From Methanothrix harundinacea 6Ac (GTDB lineage: Archaea > Halobacteriota > Methanosarcinia > Methanotrichales > Methanotrichaceae), in assembly GCF_000235565.1 (NCBI RefSeq), contig NC_017527.1, positions 620,001 to 684,000 on the forward strand: a DNA stretch of 64,000 nucleotides, given 5' to 3'. Shown in pieces: positions 8,362 through 18,996 of this stretch; the stretch's first letter is position 1, and every line of letters starts with the position of its first letter. A program made the translations under genes and the position numbers. Under the pieces are notes generated by a model, which was given only the letters and a program-made list of their open reading frames with translations, was not told where the DNA came from and did no database searches.

Positions 8362-9118
8362 CGTCCCCCCATCCCATCCGAGGTACGCCTCCCTCCTGAC
8401 CCGGGAGAAGTTGGTGGAGGGGGTCGAGAGGGGGATCACCGGCCTGAACGGCCTCATCGCGCAAGGTAGGGGCGAGGCCCTCGACTACCTCCTCGGCGAG
8501 GTGACGACCCCTCCCGCCGAGGAGGCGGAGCGGGCGGCGGCGGCCCTCCTCCTCCTGGCGGAGAGGCCGGTCCTCAGCGTCAACGGGAACGCCGCCGCCC
8601 TCGTTCCCCGGGAGATGGTCGATCTCGCGAGAAAGATTGGAGCGCCCCTGGAGGTGAACATATTCTACAGGACCGAGGAGCGGGTCCGGAGGATAGCCGA
8701 CCACCTCCGGTCCTTCGGCGCCGAGGAGGTCTTCGGCGAGACCCCCGACGCCTCGGTACCCGGCCTCGACCACGCCCGGGGGAAGGCGTCGAGGGGCGGG
8801 ATCTTCGACGCTGACGTCGTCTTCGTCCCCCTGGAGGACGGGGACAGGTGCGAGGCCCTGGTGAGGATGGGAAAGCGGGTCGTCACCGTCGATCTGAACC
8901 CCCTCTCTCGGACCGCCAGGACCTCGACGGTGACGATCGTCGACAACGTCGTCCGGGCTCTCCCGAACCTGATCTCCCTGGTGGGGGAGATGGGGGGCCA
9001 GAGGGAGGCCGAGCTTCGGGAGATCGTCGCCAGCTACGACAACAGGGCCGTCCTCCGCCGGTCGGTGGAGGCGATGGTCTCCCACCTCTCCCGCCAGTTC
9101 TCCACCTTCGAGGAGTGA
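8339..9118 (+). CDS. 4-phosphopantoate-beta-alanine ligase (phosphopantothenate synthetase)
   Basis: Archaeal enzyme joining 4-phosphopantoate and beta-alanine (COG1701/DUF137 family). The 259-residue protein shows the typical start HPRYASLLTREKLVEG, a central LSVNGNAAALVP stretch, and the conserved VVTVDLNPLSRTA and TIVDNVVRALPNL blocks near the C-terminus. The family length is about 250-260. The chosen start overlaps the kinase gene by 23 bp; a slightly later start is possible but the overlap is in keeping with the compact operon. With the two preceding genes it completes the archaeal route to 4'-phosphopantetheine. Confidence 0.92.
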   Translation: MGVPLLSDVPPSHPRYASLLTREKLVEGVERGITGLNGLIAQGRGEALDYLLGEVTTPPAEEAERAAAALLLLAERPVLSVNGNAAALVPREMVDLARKIGAPLEVNIFYRTEERVRRIADHLRSFGAEEVFGETPDASVPGLDHARGKASRGGIFDADVVFVPLEDGDRCEALVRMGKRVVTVDLNPLSRTARTSTVTIVDNVVRALPNLISLVGEMGGQREAELREIVASYDNRAVLRRSVEAMVSHLSRQFSTFEE

Positions 9119-9130
9119 TCCCCACCAAAA

Positions 9131-9140
9131 TATTTTATAC
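9131..9140 (+). promoter_or_regulatory. TATA box, predicts leaderless transcript
   Basis: TATTTTATAC lies in the 44-bp gap after the CoA operon. Its centre is about 27 bp before the ATG at 9163, so initiation is predicted at or next to the start codon. No ribosome-binding site is seen at the usual place. Confidence 0.55.
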
Positions 9141-9162
9141 CCGGGTTGATTAACCTCCGGCC

Positions 9163-9750
9163 ATGCCCAAGAGGGTCCTATCCCCCCGAGAGCTTCTGGA
9201 ATCGGTCCACGCCGCCACCAGCGCCCCCTTCGAGTCGATCTACCCGAGCGATCGCTGCTACCTGGCCCTCTCCCTCTCGGAGGTCTGGGAGCTCGTCCAG
9301 TCCTTCGGTCCCGGATCGGTGAACGGAGATCGGGGGGAGACGGATCACCAGGCCCGGCGGCTCTGGTACGCCTTCAAGGAGATGGAGAGCCGGTCCGCCT
9401 GCGGGATGGTGAGGCTAAAAAGCCCCCAGCCCCGGGACGTGGTGGGGGTCGTCACCTTCGACGAGCTCTTCGCCGATCCGGGGCCGAAGGACCCCGCAGG
9501 CCTCGACGACTGCGTCATCAGCGACGACCTGGCGGAGTACGCCGAGGAGGGCTTCTCCAGCCGGACGGGCCCGAGCACCGGGAACGAGGCCGGAGGGTGC
9601 CGGAAGGACGGCGATCCCCTCCACAGCGGGATCGAGATGACCCTCATCGATCCCCAGACGAAGGACGTCTTCAAGAGGAGCCAGGGGGGGACCTTCGGCC
9701 CCGGCCAGTGGCGGGTCTCGGAGATCAGGGCGATCGCCGTCTGGTTCTGA
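9163..9750 (+). CDS. unrecognised 195-residue protein
   Basis: I do not recognise a family. The protein is soluble, with no signal peptide or membrane segment, and mixed alpha/beta in character. It contains SDRCYLALSLSEVWELV, a DVVGVVTFDELF strand-turn and a C-terminal GTFGPGQWRVSEIRAIAVWF-like end rich in aromatic residues. The middle (about 115-150) is rich in Gly, Ser, Asp and looks like a loop. Codon use matches its neighbours. It has its own promoter with a TATA box placed for leaderless transcription, so it is probably a single-gene unit between the CoA operon and convergent uvrA. Confidence 0.7.
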   Translation: MPKRVLSPRELLESVHAATSAPFESIYPSDRCYLALSLSEVWELVQSFGPGSVNGDRGETDHQARRLWYAFKEMESRSACGMVRLKSPQPRDVVGVVTFDELFADPGPKDPAGLDDCVISDDLAEYAEEGFSSRTGPSTGNEAGGCRKDGDPLHSGIEMTLIDPQTKDVFKRSQGGTFGPGQWRVSEIRAIAVWF

Positions 9751-9814
9751 CGGGGTTCTTGAACCGCCAAAGATGGCGAAGAGCTGATCTAAGGCTTCGG
9801 TTCTGCGGGAAAGA

Positions 9815-12748
<2,934 letters not shown>

Positions 12749-12977
12749 CTCGGAATCTCGCTTGGCTATTGAAGGTCATGGCTAGGGCGAGGATGGGGTT
12801 AATAGTTTTCGGGCGGCTCCGGCAGCTCTCCCTTCCAGCTCTCTTCCATCCATCCATCAAAGAGCTGGGAAGCCCCGCTCGATATGGAATATCTGGGCGG
12901 AAAGGGGGGGATTTGGGTTGAGAAAATAGGTTCGGGATAGGTCCGGGATCACTCAGGGTATTAGGAGCTGGCCGTCT
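12749..12977. other. intergenic, uvrA promoter side
   Basis: No gene seen. A TATA-like CTATTAAC on the minus strand near 12796-12807 could serve uvrA. The remainder is unremarkable. Confidence 0.4.
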
Positions 12978-13259
12978 TTATTTAGACCAGACCACCTCTT
13001 TCTCTACGGCGGGACGGATGTAGGGGCTGAGCCCTCGGGTCGTCACCAGATCGACTTCTCTTCCAAACAGCTCCTCTAAAAAGAAGACGAGGCCCATGAA
13101 GTTTCGGAAGGTCGGCTCCTCAAACTCCACCAGGACGTCGATGTCGCTCGTCTCCCGTCCCTCGCCCCCGGCGTTGGAGCCGAAGATGCCGATCTTTCGC
13201 ACGCTGAACCGGCTCTTAATCTCTCTCTCGTTCTCCTTTAGGGTCTCGAGGGGGTCCAT
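12978..13259 (-). CDS. MNT-type nucleotidyltransferase (MntA-like)
   Basis: Minimal nucleotidyltransferase of 93 residues with the family signature GIFGSNAGGEGRETSDIDVLVEF: the GS loop and the two aspartates (DID) that bind metal. Proteins of this class usually pair with a HEPN toxin as an MNT-HEPN module, where the MNT partner adds nucleotides to the toxin. No HEPN gene is next to it here, so it is an orphan or a remnant of such a module. The start region (minus strand) is duplicated in decayed form at 14402-14512. Upstream of the start, 13280-13350 contains short AT-rich direct repeats (AGTCTA, TATAGGTAT). Confidence 0.85.
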   Translation of the reverse strand: MDPLETLKENEREIKSRFSVRKIGIFGSNAGGEGRETSDIDVLVEFEEPTFRNFMGLVFFLEELFGREVDLVTTRGLSPYIRPAVEKEVVWSK

Positions 13260-13272
13260 CTCGGGGCTCCAG
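13162..13272. repeat. direct repeat copy 1 (start of MNT gene)
   Basis: About 110 bp covering the first ~33 codons of the MNT gene and a few bp upstream. It recurs at 14402-14512 in the same orientation with a few substitutions and small deletions. The two copies flank about 1.1 kb holding the methylase remnant and two small genes. Confidence 0.85.
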
Positions 13273-13367
13273 AAGCTTCGTTAAGCTGCTTGTGAAGATA
13301 GTCTAGATAGTCTAAATAGTATCTTCGATCGGTAATATAGGTATTATAGGTATTAAATCGCGCTGCC

Positions 13368-13930
13368 TCAGAGAGAAGGTGCTATCTCGTGATGATTTAT
13401 TGATATGCTTTGATCTTCCTTCAATCTTCCAAAGGCCTCCAGGACCAGCCTCTTCGTGCGAAACTCGCCGTACTTCGCCTCGTCTTTCCTCTTGACGATG
13501 GGGAAGGTCTCGAGGATCTGGTCGAGGTCCTCCCGGTCGAGCTGGTAGAGGTGGCCATACAAACCGTCGAGATCGGCCCTGAGGGCCGCCCGCCTCTCCT
13601 CGTCCCAGCGGAAGGGCGCAGGTCTCCCCTCGCCGTCCAGGGGATTCTCCGGGAACCACCTCCTCCAGGCCTCCTCCCCCACCTCCTTCAGCACGTCCTC
13701 TGCGAAGGGGAGAAGGTCCCAGGCGGTGTAGGTCAGCTCCACCACCCTCGGGACGATGAAGTCGAGGATCTCAGGGGTGTAGCGGTCGGGCGGAATGACG
13801 GGGAGCTGCTTGAGGATGAAGTAGTTGAAGTTCTCCCCTCCAATTTTTTGACGGGCAACAAAATCAAACGGAATCGAATTTAAGTTTGCCAAAAGGCAGT
13901 TGATCATTGGAGCATTAGCAGCGGCTTCTT
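13368..13930 (-). pseudogene. C-terminal remnant of an Eco57I-like/type IIG restriction-modification methylase
   Basis: The reading frame matches the end of large Eco57I-type methylase/specificity proteins: ANLNSIPFDFVARQKIGG, FILKQLPVIPPDRYTPE, VELTYTAWDL, WFPENPLDGEGRPAPFRWDEERRAAL in pieces, then EFRTKRLVLEAFGRL close to the natural C-terminus. Full-length members exceed 900 residues, but here only about 180 remain and no MTase catalytic motif (NPPY) is present. The matching frame continues a few codons upstream of the ATG at 13907, up to about 13930 where the next gene begins, so the 5' part has been deleted. A short translated product is possible but function as a methylase is not. Confidence 0.8.
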
Positions 13931-13935
13931 TCGAC

Positions 13936-14136
13936 TTACCTGTACCTTCTGTAGAGGTTGTACGTCCCTGAAATGAGCCCCAGGACCGCTCCGATGACGA
14001 GGCCGATGTAGCCGGAGCCTTCGTCGAAGAATCTGCCGCCGACGTATCCGACGACGCTACCGATCAGTATCGAGATCGCCATCTCGATGCCGGCAGAGGC
14101 GGCCTTGAACGCCTGGTCTAGGTTCTCTATCTTCAT
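13936..14136 (-). CDS. small two-helix membrane protein, AtpZ/AtpI-like
   Basis: A 66-residue protein with two membrane segments: about 18-36 (glycine-rich, IGSVVGYVGGRFF) and about 43-60 (IGLVIGAVLGLISGTYNLYR). The pattern of a glycine-rich first helix, a short GSGY loop and a second helix ending in basic residues resembles AtpZ/AtpI proteins encoded next to ATP synthases. No ATP synthase genes are near, so the role is open. It lies between the methylase remnant and the divergent small gene at 14225. Confidence 0.6.
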   Translation of the reverse strand: MKIENLDQAFKAASAGIEMAISILIGSVVGYVGGRFFDEGSGYIGLVIGAVLGLISGTYNLYRRYR

Positions 14137-14192
14137 CTCGGACGGTCCATCTCTTCTTCAATGATCCGGTCATGACCCAAATCGTTCGCCAC

Positions 14193-14204
14193 ATTTATCT
14201 AATA
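14193..14204 (+). promoter_or_regulatory. TATA box for the small gene at 14225
   Basis: ATTTATCTAATA is centred about 27 bp before the ATG at 14225, again the spacing expected for leaderless initiation. Confidence 0.45.
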
Positions 14205-14224
14205 TTCCCTAGCAGCGATATGGT

Positions 14225-14356
14225 ATGAAGCGAAACGAGGCCCTCCGGGAGGCGCTCCAGCAGAACCCCTATCTCCGCTGGAGGTACACCATACTCTCCG
14301 CAGTACTGCTGGTGGCGATTGTGGCGTTCCTCCTCGTCTACGTCTTCTTATTCTGA
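14225..14356 (+). CDS. 43-residue single-span membrane protein
   Basis: A short reading frame starting MKRNEALREALQQNPYLRWR and followed by one strongly hydrophobic helix of about 20 residues ending in VYVFLF. The charged N-terminal half and C-terminal helix give a typical tail-anchored micro-protein shape. A TATA box is placed 26-28 bp upstream. I do not recognise a family. The promoter and the clean amphipathic/hydrophobic division make chance less likely. Confidence 0.5.
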   Translation: MKRNEALREALQQNPYLRWRYTILSAVLLVAIVAFLLVYVFLF

Positions 14357-14401
14357 GGCCACCGGTTGCCGCCGGATCGATCGGGCCGTATATCTCGGCG
14401 A

Positions 14402-14512
14402 TCGCCCCCGGCGTTGGAGCCGAAGATGCCGATCTTTCGGACGCTGAACCGGCTCTTGATCTCTCTCGTGCTACTTTAGGGTCTTGAGGGGGTCCATCTC
14501 GGAGCTCCAGAT
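14402..14512 (-). pseudogene. decayed copy of the MNT gene start
   Basis: Aligns to 13162-13272 with about 90% identity by eye. On the minus strand it begins MDPLKTLK and then hits a stop (TAG) caused by a small deletion, where the intact gene reads MDPLETLKENEREI. The GSNAGG loop is still recognisable in another frame, and the copy stops after it. It is therefore a non-coding relic and the second copy of a direct repeat. Confidence 0.85.
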
Positions 14513-14615
14513 CCTCTATGATAACCACGCCATCTTCGAAGTTCTTGATTGGTCCAGGTCCCGGAGTTCGAGGGTTCAGCGGATCATCGGCCAGCGATAA
14601 TTCTATAAATATCTC

Positions 14616-16568
14616 TTATATCGCCCCGCCGGGAACCACCCCCTCCCAACCGCCGGGTGGTCCGTCGACGAGGATCTCGCCGTATCCCGGCAGCTCCCAG
14701 CCGGTTTCGTCACCTGAGGCCGTCGGCTCCTCGGCCCCCTCGCCTGCGGCCTCGGACGAGACCCCGTAGACCCAGGCGACCCCCTCGCCTCCCGTATCCG
14801 AGTTCTGGGACCAGGTGGCGGGGTCTGAGTCTAGGATCATATAATCGCCGGGCCCGATGGCCATGTTCGGCCGCGCCGTCCAGTAGGCGTCGGGGACGCC
14901 GCCCGAACCCGGCAGCCCCGAGGCGGGCCACATCCCCAACACCATCCCCCTTTCGTCCTGGAGGCCGATCATCCCCGGCGCCCTGCCCTGGCCATAGTTC
15001 CAGTGGTAGGTCTTGATCTCGGTGACCGTCCACTCCCGGTCGACGGCGAAGGTGGTGGGGCTGGTGGGGCCGTTCTGGACGGAGCCGAGGGTATTTCGCT
15101 CGAAGATCAGCTCCTGCTCTGAAGTCCGGTCAGCCTCTGATCCGTCTCCCGCTCCATCTTCAGCCTCGACACCTATTCTGTTGCCAAGGGTTGTCTCATC
15201 GCCCTCCTCATCTGCGCTCAGATCCAGGGTTCCAGCAAGGCTCCGATTGATGGTCGAAGTTCCGGATTTCAGATACTCGATCTCTCCACCCTCGGCGATC
15301 TCAGCTGTCAGCTTCGCGCCGGATCCAATGGAGACGTTCGTGAATGAAACGACCTTCGCTGAAGCCTCTCCAATGGGAGCGATGAGGTCGAGGTCCACGA
15401 GGCCGGCGCCGGTCCCCGAGATCTCCAGGCTGTATGCGAGGTCCATCGGGAGGAGGTAGATCTCCACCTCCCCCGACGATAGGACCTCTGCCCCCGGGAT
15501 CTCGTTTATGACCCGGCCGCCGACGGTCCCCACCCTTCGCCCCGCGGGGTCGGTAAAGACGGCGTCGGCAGGACATCGGACCGCCGCCGCGAATCCCCCC
15601 TCCTTCTTTAGGGCCTCGATCCAGCTTTTCGCCATCTCCTTTAGACCCGGGAGGAGGGTGCCCGCCTCCTCCGGGGGCATAGTCCTGAAGACGGGGTTTG
15701 CGGCGATCTTGGTGGGGTCCCTGGACCCATACTTTTGTCCACCGCTCTGAACGGAGTAGTAGAGGAAGCCGTCAAGCCAGAGGAGGGCCACGGGCATCGG
15801 CTTATTCAGACTATCCAGATCTTGCGCAAGGGTGTTTGAGTCGTAGATGTAGACCTGCTTGTAGTCCTTCCCCTCCACCTCCACCAGCTTGTAGGCGAGG
15901 ACGGCGTGGCCCCAGGTACCATTCCCGTCCGGTTTATTCCCCCGGAAGCTGATGATCAGAGGTCTCCGATCCTCTTTCAGGGAGCGCTTTACAGCTTCGT
16001 AGGTCCTGGCCTGGCTCTCGCTGCTGCTCGATCCGTAACCTCTATCGAAGTAGAGGTTCGCGTCCGAGAGGATCGACCTCATCACCGGGACCATCTGGGC
16101 GCGGTGGTAGATGTCTATATTCTGGCTCGCCTCCTCAAAAGACATCTGATGAGTCTTCTTCGATACCGGCCGCAGGGACGGATCGGAGAAGTAGAGGGCG
16201 GAGGTGGCGGCCATCCCGTAACAGTGGCCCCCAGCCCCCAGCATATAGCTCTCGTTGAAGTAATTCCAGAGGCGCGTGTAGGTGGTGGGGAAGAAGAGGC
16301 GGAGCCAGAGCTCCTTCTCCAGGGAGGTTGGGATGCCGGCGGCGACGGTGGCGATCAGCTCCTCGGCCAGCTCCTCGGTCTTGCTCTCGTTGAAGTTGTA
16401 GTTTCTGAAGCCGTAGGCATCGTCGACGGCGCTGTAGGCCCGCTCCCCGTTGGAGGCGTAGTAGACGTTGACGGTGATGGAGATGAAGTCGTCGTCGGGG
16501 TCGACGTCGACGGCTCCGGGGACGTAGGCCTGGGCGAATAAAACTTGTTGAAGATGAATTAGAAACAA
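14616..16568 (-). CDS. secreted papain-like cysteine peptidase-type protein, 3' part of a split gene
   Basis: The 650-residue frame carries a probable papain-fold triad: Cys116 in GGHCYGMA, His221 in TWGHAVLAYKL and Asp243/Asn245 in YIYDSN. It is followed by beta-rich domains and a C-terminal module (WTVTEIKTYHWN ... GPGDYMILDSDP) of an extracellular type. It has no signal peptide of its own; its first 11 codons (MFLIHLQQVLF) come from an insertion, and its true N-terminus is the gene at 16559-17557. Deleting 74 bp of the insertion would join both into one 955-residue secreted protein. Peptidase activity is an inference from motif order; transglutaminase-like or bacteriocin-processing-like roles are possible. 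Confidence 0.7.
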   Translation of the reverse strand: MFLIHLQQVLFAQAYVPGAVDVDPDDDFISITVNVYYASNGERAYSAVDDAYGFRNYNFNESKTEELAEELIATVAAGIPTSLEKELWLRLFFPTTYTRLWNYFNESYMLGAGGHCYGMAATSALYFSDPSLRPVSKKTHQMSFEEASQNIDIYHRAQMVPVMRSILSDANLYFDRGYGSSSSESQARTYEAVKRSLKEDRRPLIISFRGNKPDGNGTWGHAVLAYKLVEVEGKDYKQVYIYDSNTLAQDLDSLNKPMPVALLWLDGFLYYSVQSGGQKYGSRDPTKIAANPVFRTMPPEEAGTLLPGLKEMAKSWIEALKKEGGFAAAVRCPADAVFTDPAGRRVGTVGGRVINEIPGAEVLSSGEVEIYLLPMDLAYSLEISGTGAGLVDLDLIAPIGEASAKVVSFTNVSIGSGAKLTAEIAEGGEIEYLKSGTSTINRSLAGTLDLSADEEGDETTLGNRIGVEAEDGAGDGSEADRTSEQELIFERNTLGSVQNGPTSPTTFAVDREWTVTEIKTYHWNYGQGRAPGMIGLQDERGMVLGMWPASGLPGSGGVPDAYWTARPNMAIGPGDYMILDSDPATWSQNSDTGGEGVAWVYGVSSEAAGEGAEEPTASGDETGWELPGYGEILVDGPPGGWEGVVPGGAI

Positions 16569-16610
16569 ATCCAGTCGACGTCGACGGCTCCGGGGACGTA
16601 GGCCTGGGCG
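16500..16610. repeat. 37-bp direct repeat flanking a 37-bp AT-rich insert
   Basis: 16500-16536 and 16574-16610 are identical (37 bp). Between them, 16537-16573 is a 37-bp AT-rich segment unlike the GC-rich gene around it. The outer sequences fit one continuous reading frame encoding AQAYVPGAVDVDPDDD. The structure is that of an insertion with target duplication, adding 74 bp (not a multiple of 3) and so breaking the gene. Confidence 0.9.
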
Positions 16611-17557
16611 CCCAGGACCGCGCCCTCCACGTTCTCTCCTCCGAGGTCCCAGTAGATCGAAGCGGCCCGTCCCCCTCCCGGCGGGACGCTCCCCACCGGT
16701 ACGGGGTCGCCGAGCTTCGAGCGCTCTTCGCCGGGCATCTGGAGGTAGAACTGGATGTAGACGTTCTCGGCCACCTCATCTCCGGCGTTGAATACCTGGG
16801 CCTGGACCGCCTGCTCGCCGGCGGATTTCTCTTGAAGAGGCCTGTAGTTCTCGCCCCCCAGGAAGGATCCATGGTATTGGTAGCCCATGATCAGGCTCAG
16901 GTCCTCCCTCATCCTCAGGTTCACCTGGACCGCAGGCTTCGTCCTCGAGACCTTGTCCAGCCAGAGGGAGGCGATCTTCCTGTCGTTCTCGTCATGGCTC
17001 CCGAAGATGGTGCATGCCAGGTTCCTGTACCAGATGTAGGGGCCGGCGCAAGCCCCCTCGCCGCCGAATCGGCTGTCGAGGGGATCGATGACGTTCGAGA
17101 CGTATTCGAACCCCTCTGGAGGAGGGATCTCGCCATAGACGTCCACCATCGTCTTCTCCCAGGCGGCCCTGGCCTGAGCCGCGGTCTCGTAGACGTAGAC
17201 GGAGAGGAGGTAGTTTCCGCCGATGCAGTCGTAGACCTCCTCCGGGTCGGGCCTGCAGATGTTCTCGTGGACCTCGACGAAGGCGAACCTCTCCACGTCG
17301 GCCTTCCCGTCCCTCATGACCGCCGCCTCGGCGGCCCGGGCCTCGGCGCTTATATCGCCCGCGACGTGCAGGTCGGCGGGGAGGTCAGAGTCCAGGAGGA
17401 CGTAGTCTGACGGATTTATCTCCTCGATCCAATCGGGGACTTTCGGCTCCTCATCCGCCATCCCAGGAGTTGCCGCCTGGCCCAAAAGAGCCGCTGCCAA
17501 AGAAATGAGAATCGCGACTCGAATACTTTTCCATCCTCCGCCGACGTCTTTACACAT
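16559..17557 (-). CDS. N-terminal part of the split secreted protein
   Basis: A 332-residue frame with a signal peptide (basic start, then VAILISLAAALLGQAATPGMA, cleavage near residue 34). The mature part has an alpha/beta domain with several cysteines (ENICRPDPEEVYDC, EGACAG, ACTIFG), then a beta-sandwich with QAQVFNAGDEVAENVYIQFY, resembling CARDB-type adhesion modules. It ends AQAYVPGAVDVDWICF where the last four residues come from the insert at 16537-16573. Just before that point the sequence is the same as the start of the downstream frame, showing that both belonged to one gene. On its own it could still be exported as a truncated protein. Confidence 0.75.
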   Translation of the reverse strand: MCKDVGGGWKSIRVAILISLAAALLGQAATPGMADEEPKVPDWIEEINPSDYVLLDSDLPADLHVAGDISAEARAAEAAVMRDGKADVERFAFVEVHENICRPDPEEVYDCIGGNYLLSVYVYETAAQARAAWEKTMVDVYGEIPPPEGFEYVSNVIDPLDSRFGGEGACAGPYIWYRNLACTIFGSHDENDRKIASLWLDKVSRTKPAVQVNLRMREDLSLIMGYQYHGSFLGGENYRPLQEKSAGEQAVQAQVFNAGDEVAENVYIQFYLQMPGEERSKLGDPVPVGSVPPGGGRAASIYWDLGGENVEGAVLGAQAYVPGAVDVDWICF

Positions 17558-17667
17558 GTCTACCCCTCGATCAAGATCCTCTCTCTAAATCTCCACCGCA
17601 AGAAGTTATGGATATACCATGGCTTTATTTCTTTTCGATAACGACGGCATACCGAAGGAGGAAGATG

Positions 17668-18405
17668 ATGGGAGATAGACCAGCCTGGCTTTACGACGAG
17701 ACCAAACAGATAGGGACCGACTACGATGACGTCTCCGAGATCCGGATCTACGATCAGAGGATGGCGAAGATCAGGGACGTGGCAAAGGAGGTCGGGGAGG
17801 TCCTCGACCTTCTCGACCTCTCGCCGGAGGCGACGGTCCTGGAGCTTGGGTGCGGCACCGGCGAGTTTCCCATCGCTGCCGTGGGCCGGTGCTCCTGGGT
17901 GATCGCCGCGGACGTCTCAAAGCCGATGCTGAGGTACGCCCGCGAGAAGGCGGAAGAGAGGCTCCGGGAGGGGGGGGCCGGGGACCTCGATCGTATCGAG
18001 TACGTCAGGGGCGGCTTTCTCACCTACCAGCACCAGGGCGAGCCCCTTGACGCCGTCGTGACCCAGTTCGCCCTTCATCACCTCCCCGACTTCTGGAAGC
18101 AGGTGGCGTTGATCCGGATAGCAGGGATGCTGAAGCCTGCGGGAAAGCTCTTCATCCGGGACGTCATCTACTCCTTCGATGCCGCCGGCTACGAGGGCTT
18201 CTTCGACCGCTACCTATCGCGGATGGCGGAGATGGGCGGCGAGGGGACGCCCCGGGACATCCTGGTCCACATCAGAGACGAGCACTCCACCATCGGCTGG
18301 ATGATGGAGGGGATGATCGAGAGGGCGGGCTTCTCCATCGAGAGGGCCGATTATCGGGCGGGGTTCATCGCCAGCTATCTCTGCGTCAAGGAAGGGCGGC
18401 GATGA
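17668..18405 (+). CDS. class I SAM-dependent methyltransferase
   Basis: Methyltransferase with the Rossmann motif I VLELGCGTGEF near residue 57, motif II acidic end VIAADVSKPM, and post-motifs VVTQFALHHLPD and LKPAGKLFIRDVIYS. The substrate is unknown. I choose the ATG at 17668 (or the adjacent 17665) because AAGGAGG lies 6 nt upstream; the earlier ATG at 17608 would add 20 unrelated residues. About 245 residues, a single complete domain. It is divergent from the split secreted gene and followed by a DUF4870 gene with its own promoter and ribosome-binding site. Confidence 0.85.
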   Translation: MGDRPAWLYDETKQIGTDYDDVSEIRIYDQRMAKIRDVAKEVGEVLDLLDLSPEATVLELGCGTGEFPIAAVGRCSWVIAADVSKPMLRYAREKAEERLREGGAGDLDRIEYVRGGFLTYQHQGEPLDAVVTQFALHHLPDFWKQVALIRIAGMLKPAGKLFIRDVIYSFDAAGYEGFFDRYLSRMAEMGGEGTPRDILVHIRDEHSTIGWMMEGMIERAGFSIERADYRAGFIASYLCVKEGRR

Positions 18406-18501
18406 AATGGTTTCGTCCAGACCCCGCCGTGCCTCGATTCGAGCCGCTGCCGCAAGATCTTAGTATATCCAGGGATATTAATTTCTAGGGAGGATTTTAT
18501 C

Positions 18502-18939
18502 ATGATCGAAGAGGACAGGGACGCCCGGACCTGGGCTACCCTCTGCCATCTGAGCGCCCTCTTGATGCTCCTGGGGGTCCCCCTGGGGAACGTCCTGGGG
18601 CCTCTGGTGGTCTGGCTCGTCAAGAGAAACCAGCACACCTTCGTCGACGACCAGGGGAAGGAGGCCCTCAACTTCCAGCTCTCCGTCACCCTCTACTGGG
18701 TCCTGGCGGGGATCCTGGTCTTCCTGTCGGTCGGGTCCATCGCCTTCTTCTGGCCCGCCGCTCATCCCGGGATGATCGACTTCTGGAACCCGATGGCCAT
18801 GCCCTTCGCCATGATCTTGGGCTTCCTCCTCATCTTCGGCCTGCTGGCCTTCTCCGTCATCTTCGCCATCATAGCGGCGATCAGGGCGAGCAACGGCGAA
18901 GCTTATCGTTATCCCCTCACCATAAGGGGGGTTAGATAG
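18502..18939 (+). CDS. DUF4870 membrane protein
   Basis: A 145-residue membrane protein with the DUF4870 pattern: TWATLCHLSALL, a first helix with PLGNVLGPLVVWLVKR, the conserved FVDDQGKEALNFQLS and two more hydrophobic segments (about 70-88 and 103-130). Family function is unknown; such proteins are common in archaea and bacteria. GGGAGGA lies about 8 nt before the ATG, and CTTAGTATAT about 40 bp upstream could be its TATA box. Confidence 0.85.
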   Translation: MIEEDRDARTWATLCHLSALLMLLGVPLGNVLGPLVVWLVKRNQHTFVDDQGKEALNFQLSVTLYWVLAGILVFLSVGSIAFFWPAAHPGMIDFWNPMAMPFAMILGFLLIFGLLAFSVIFAIIAAIRASNGEAYRYPLTIRGVR

Positions 18940-18996
18940 GGTAGGTGAGGGCGGAGGGGTCCCGAGAGCGGTTGGTCGAATGGAGATCGGTTCTGG

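Noticed and set aside
16537-16573. The 37-bp insert considered as a CRISPR spacer between two repeats
   Set aside because: Only two copies of the flanking 37-mer exist and these are part of the surrounding gene's coding sequence; no leader or cas gene is near. The geometry is still reported as a finding.
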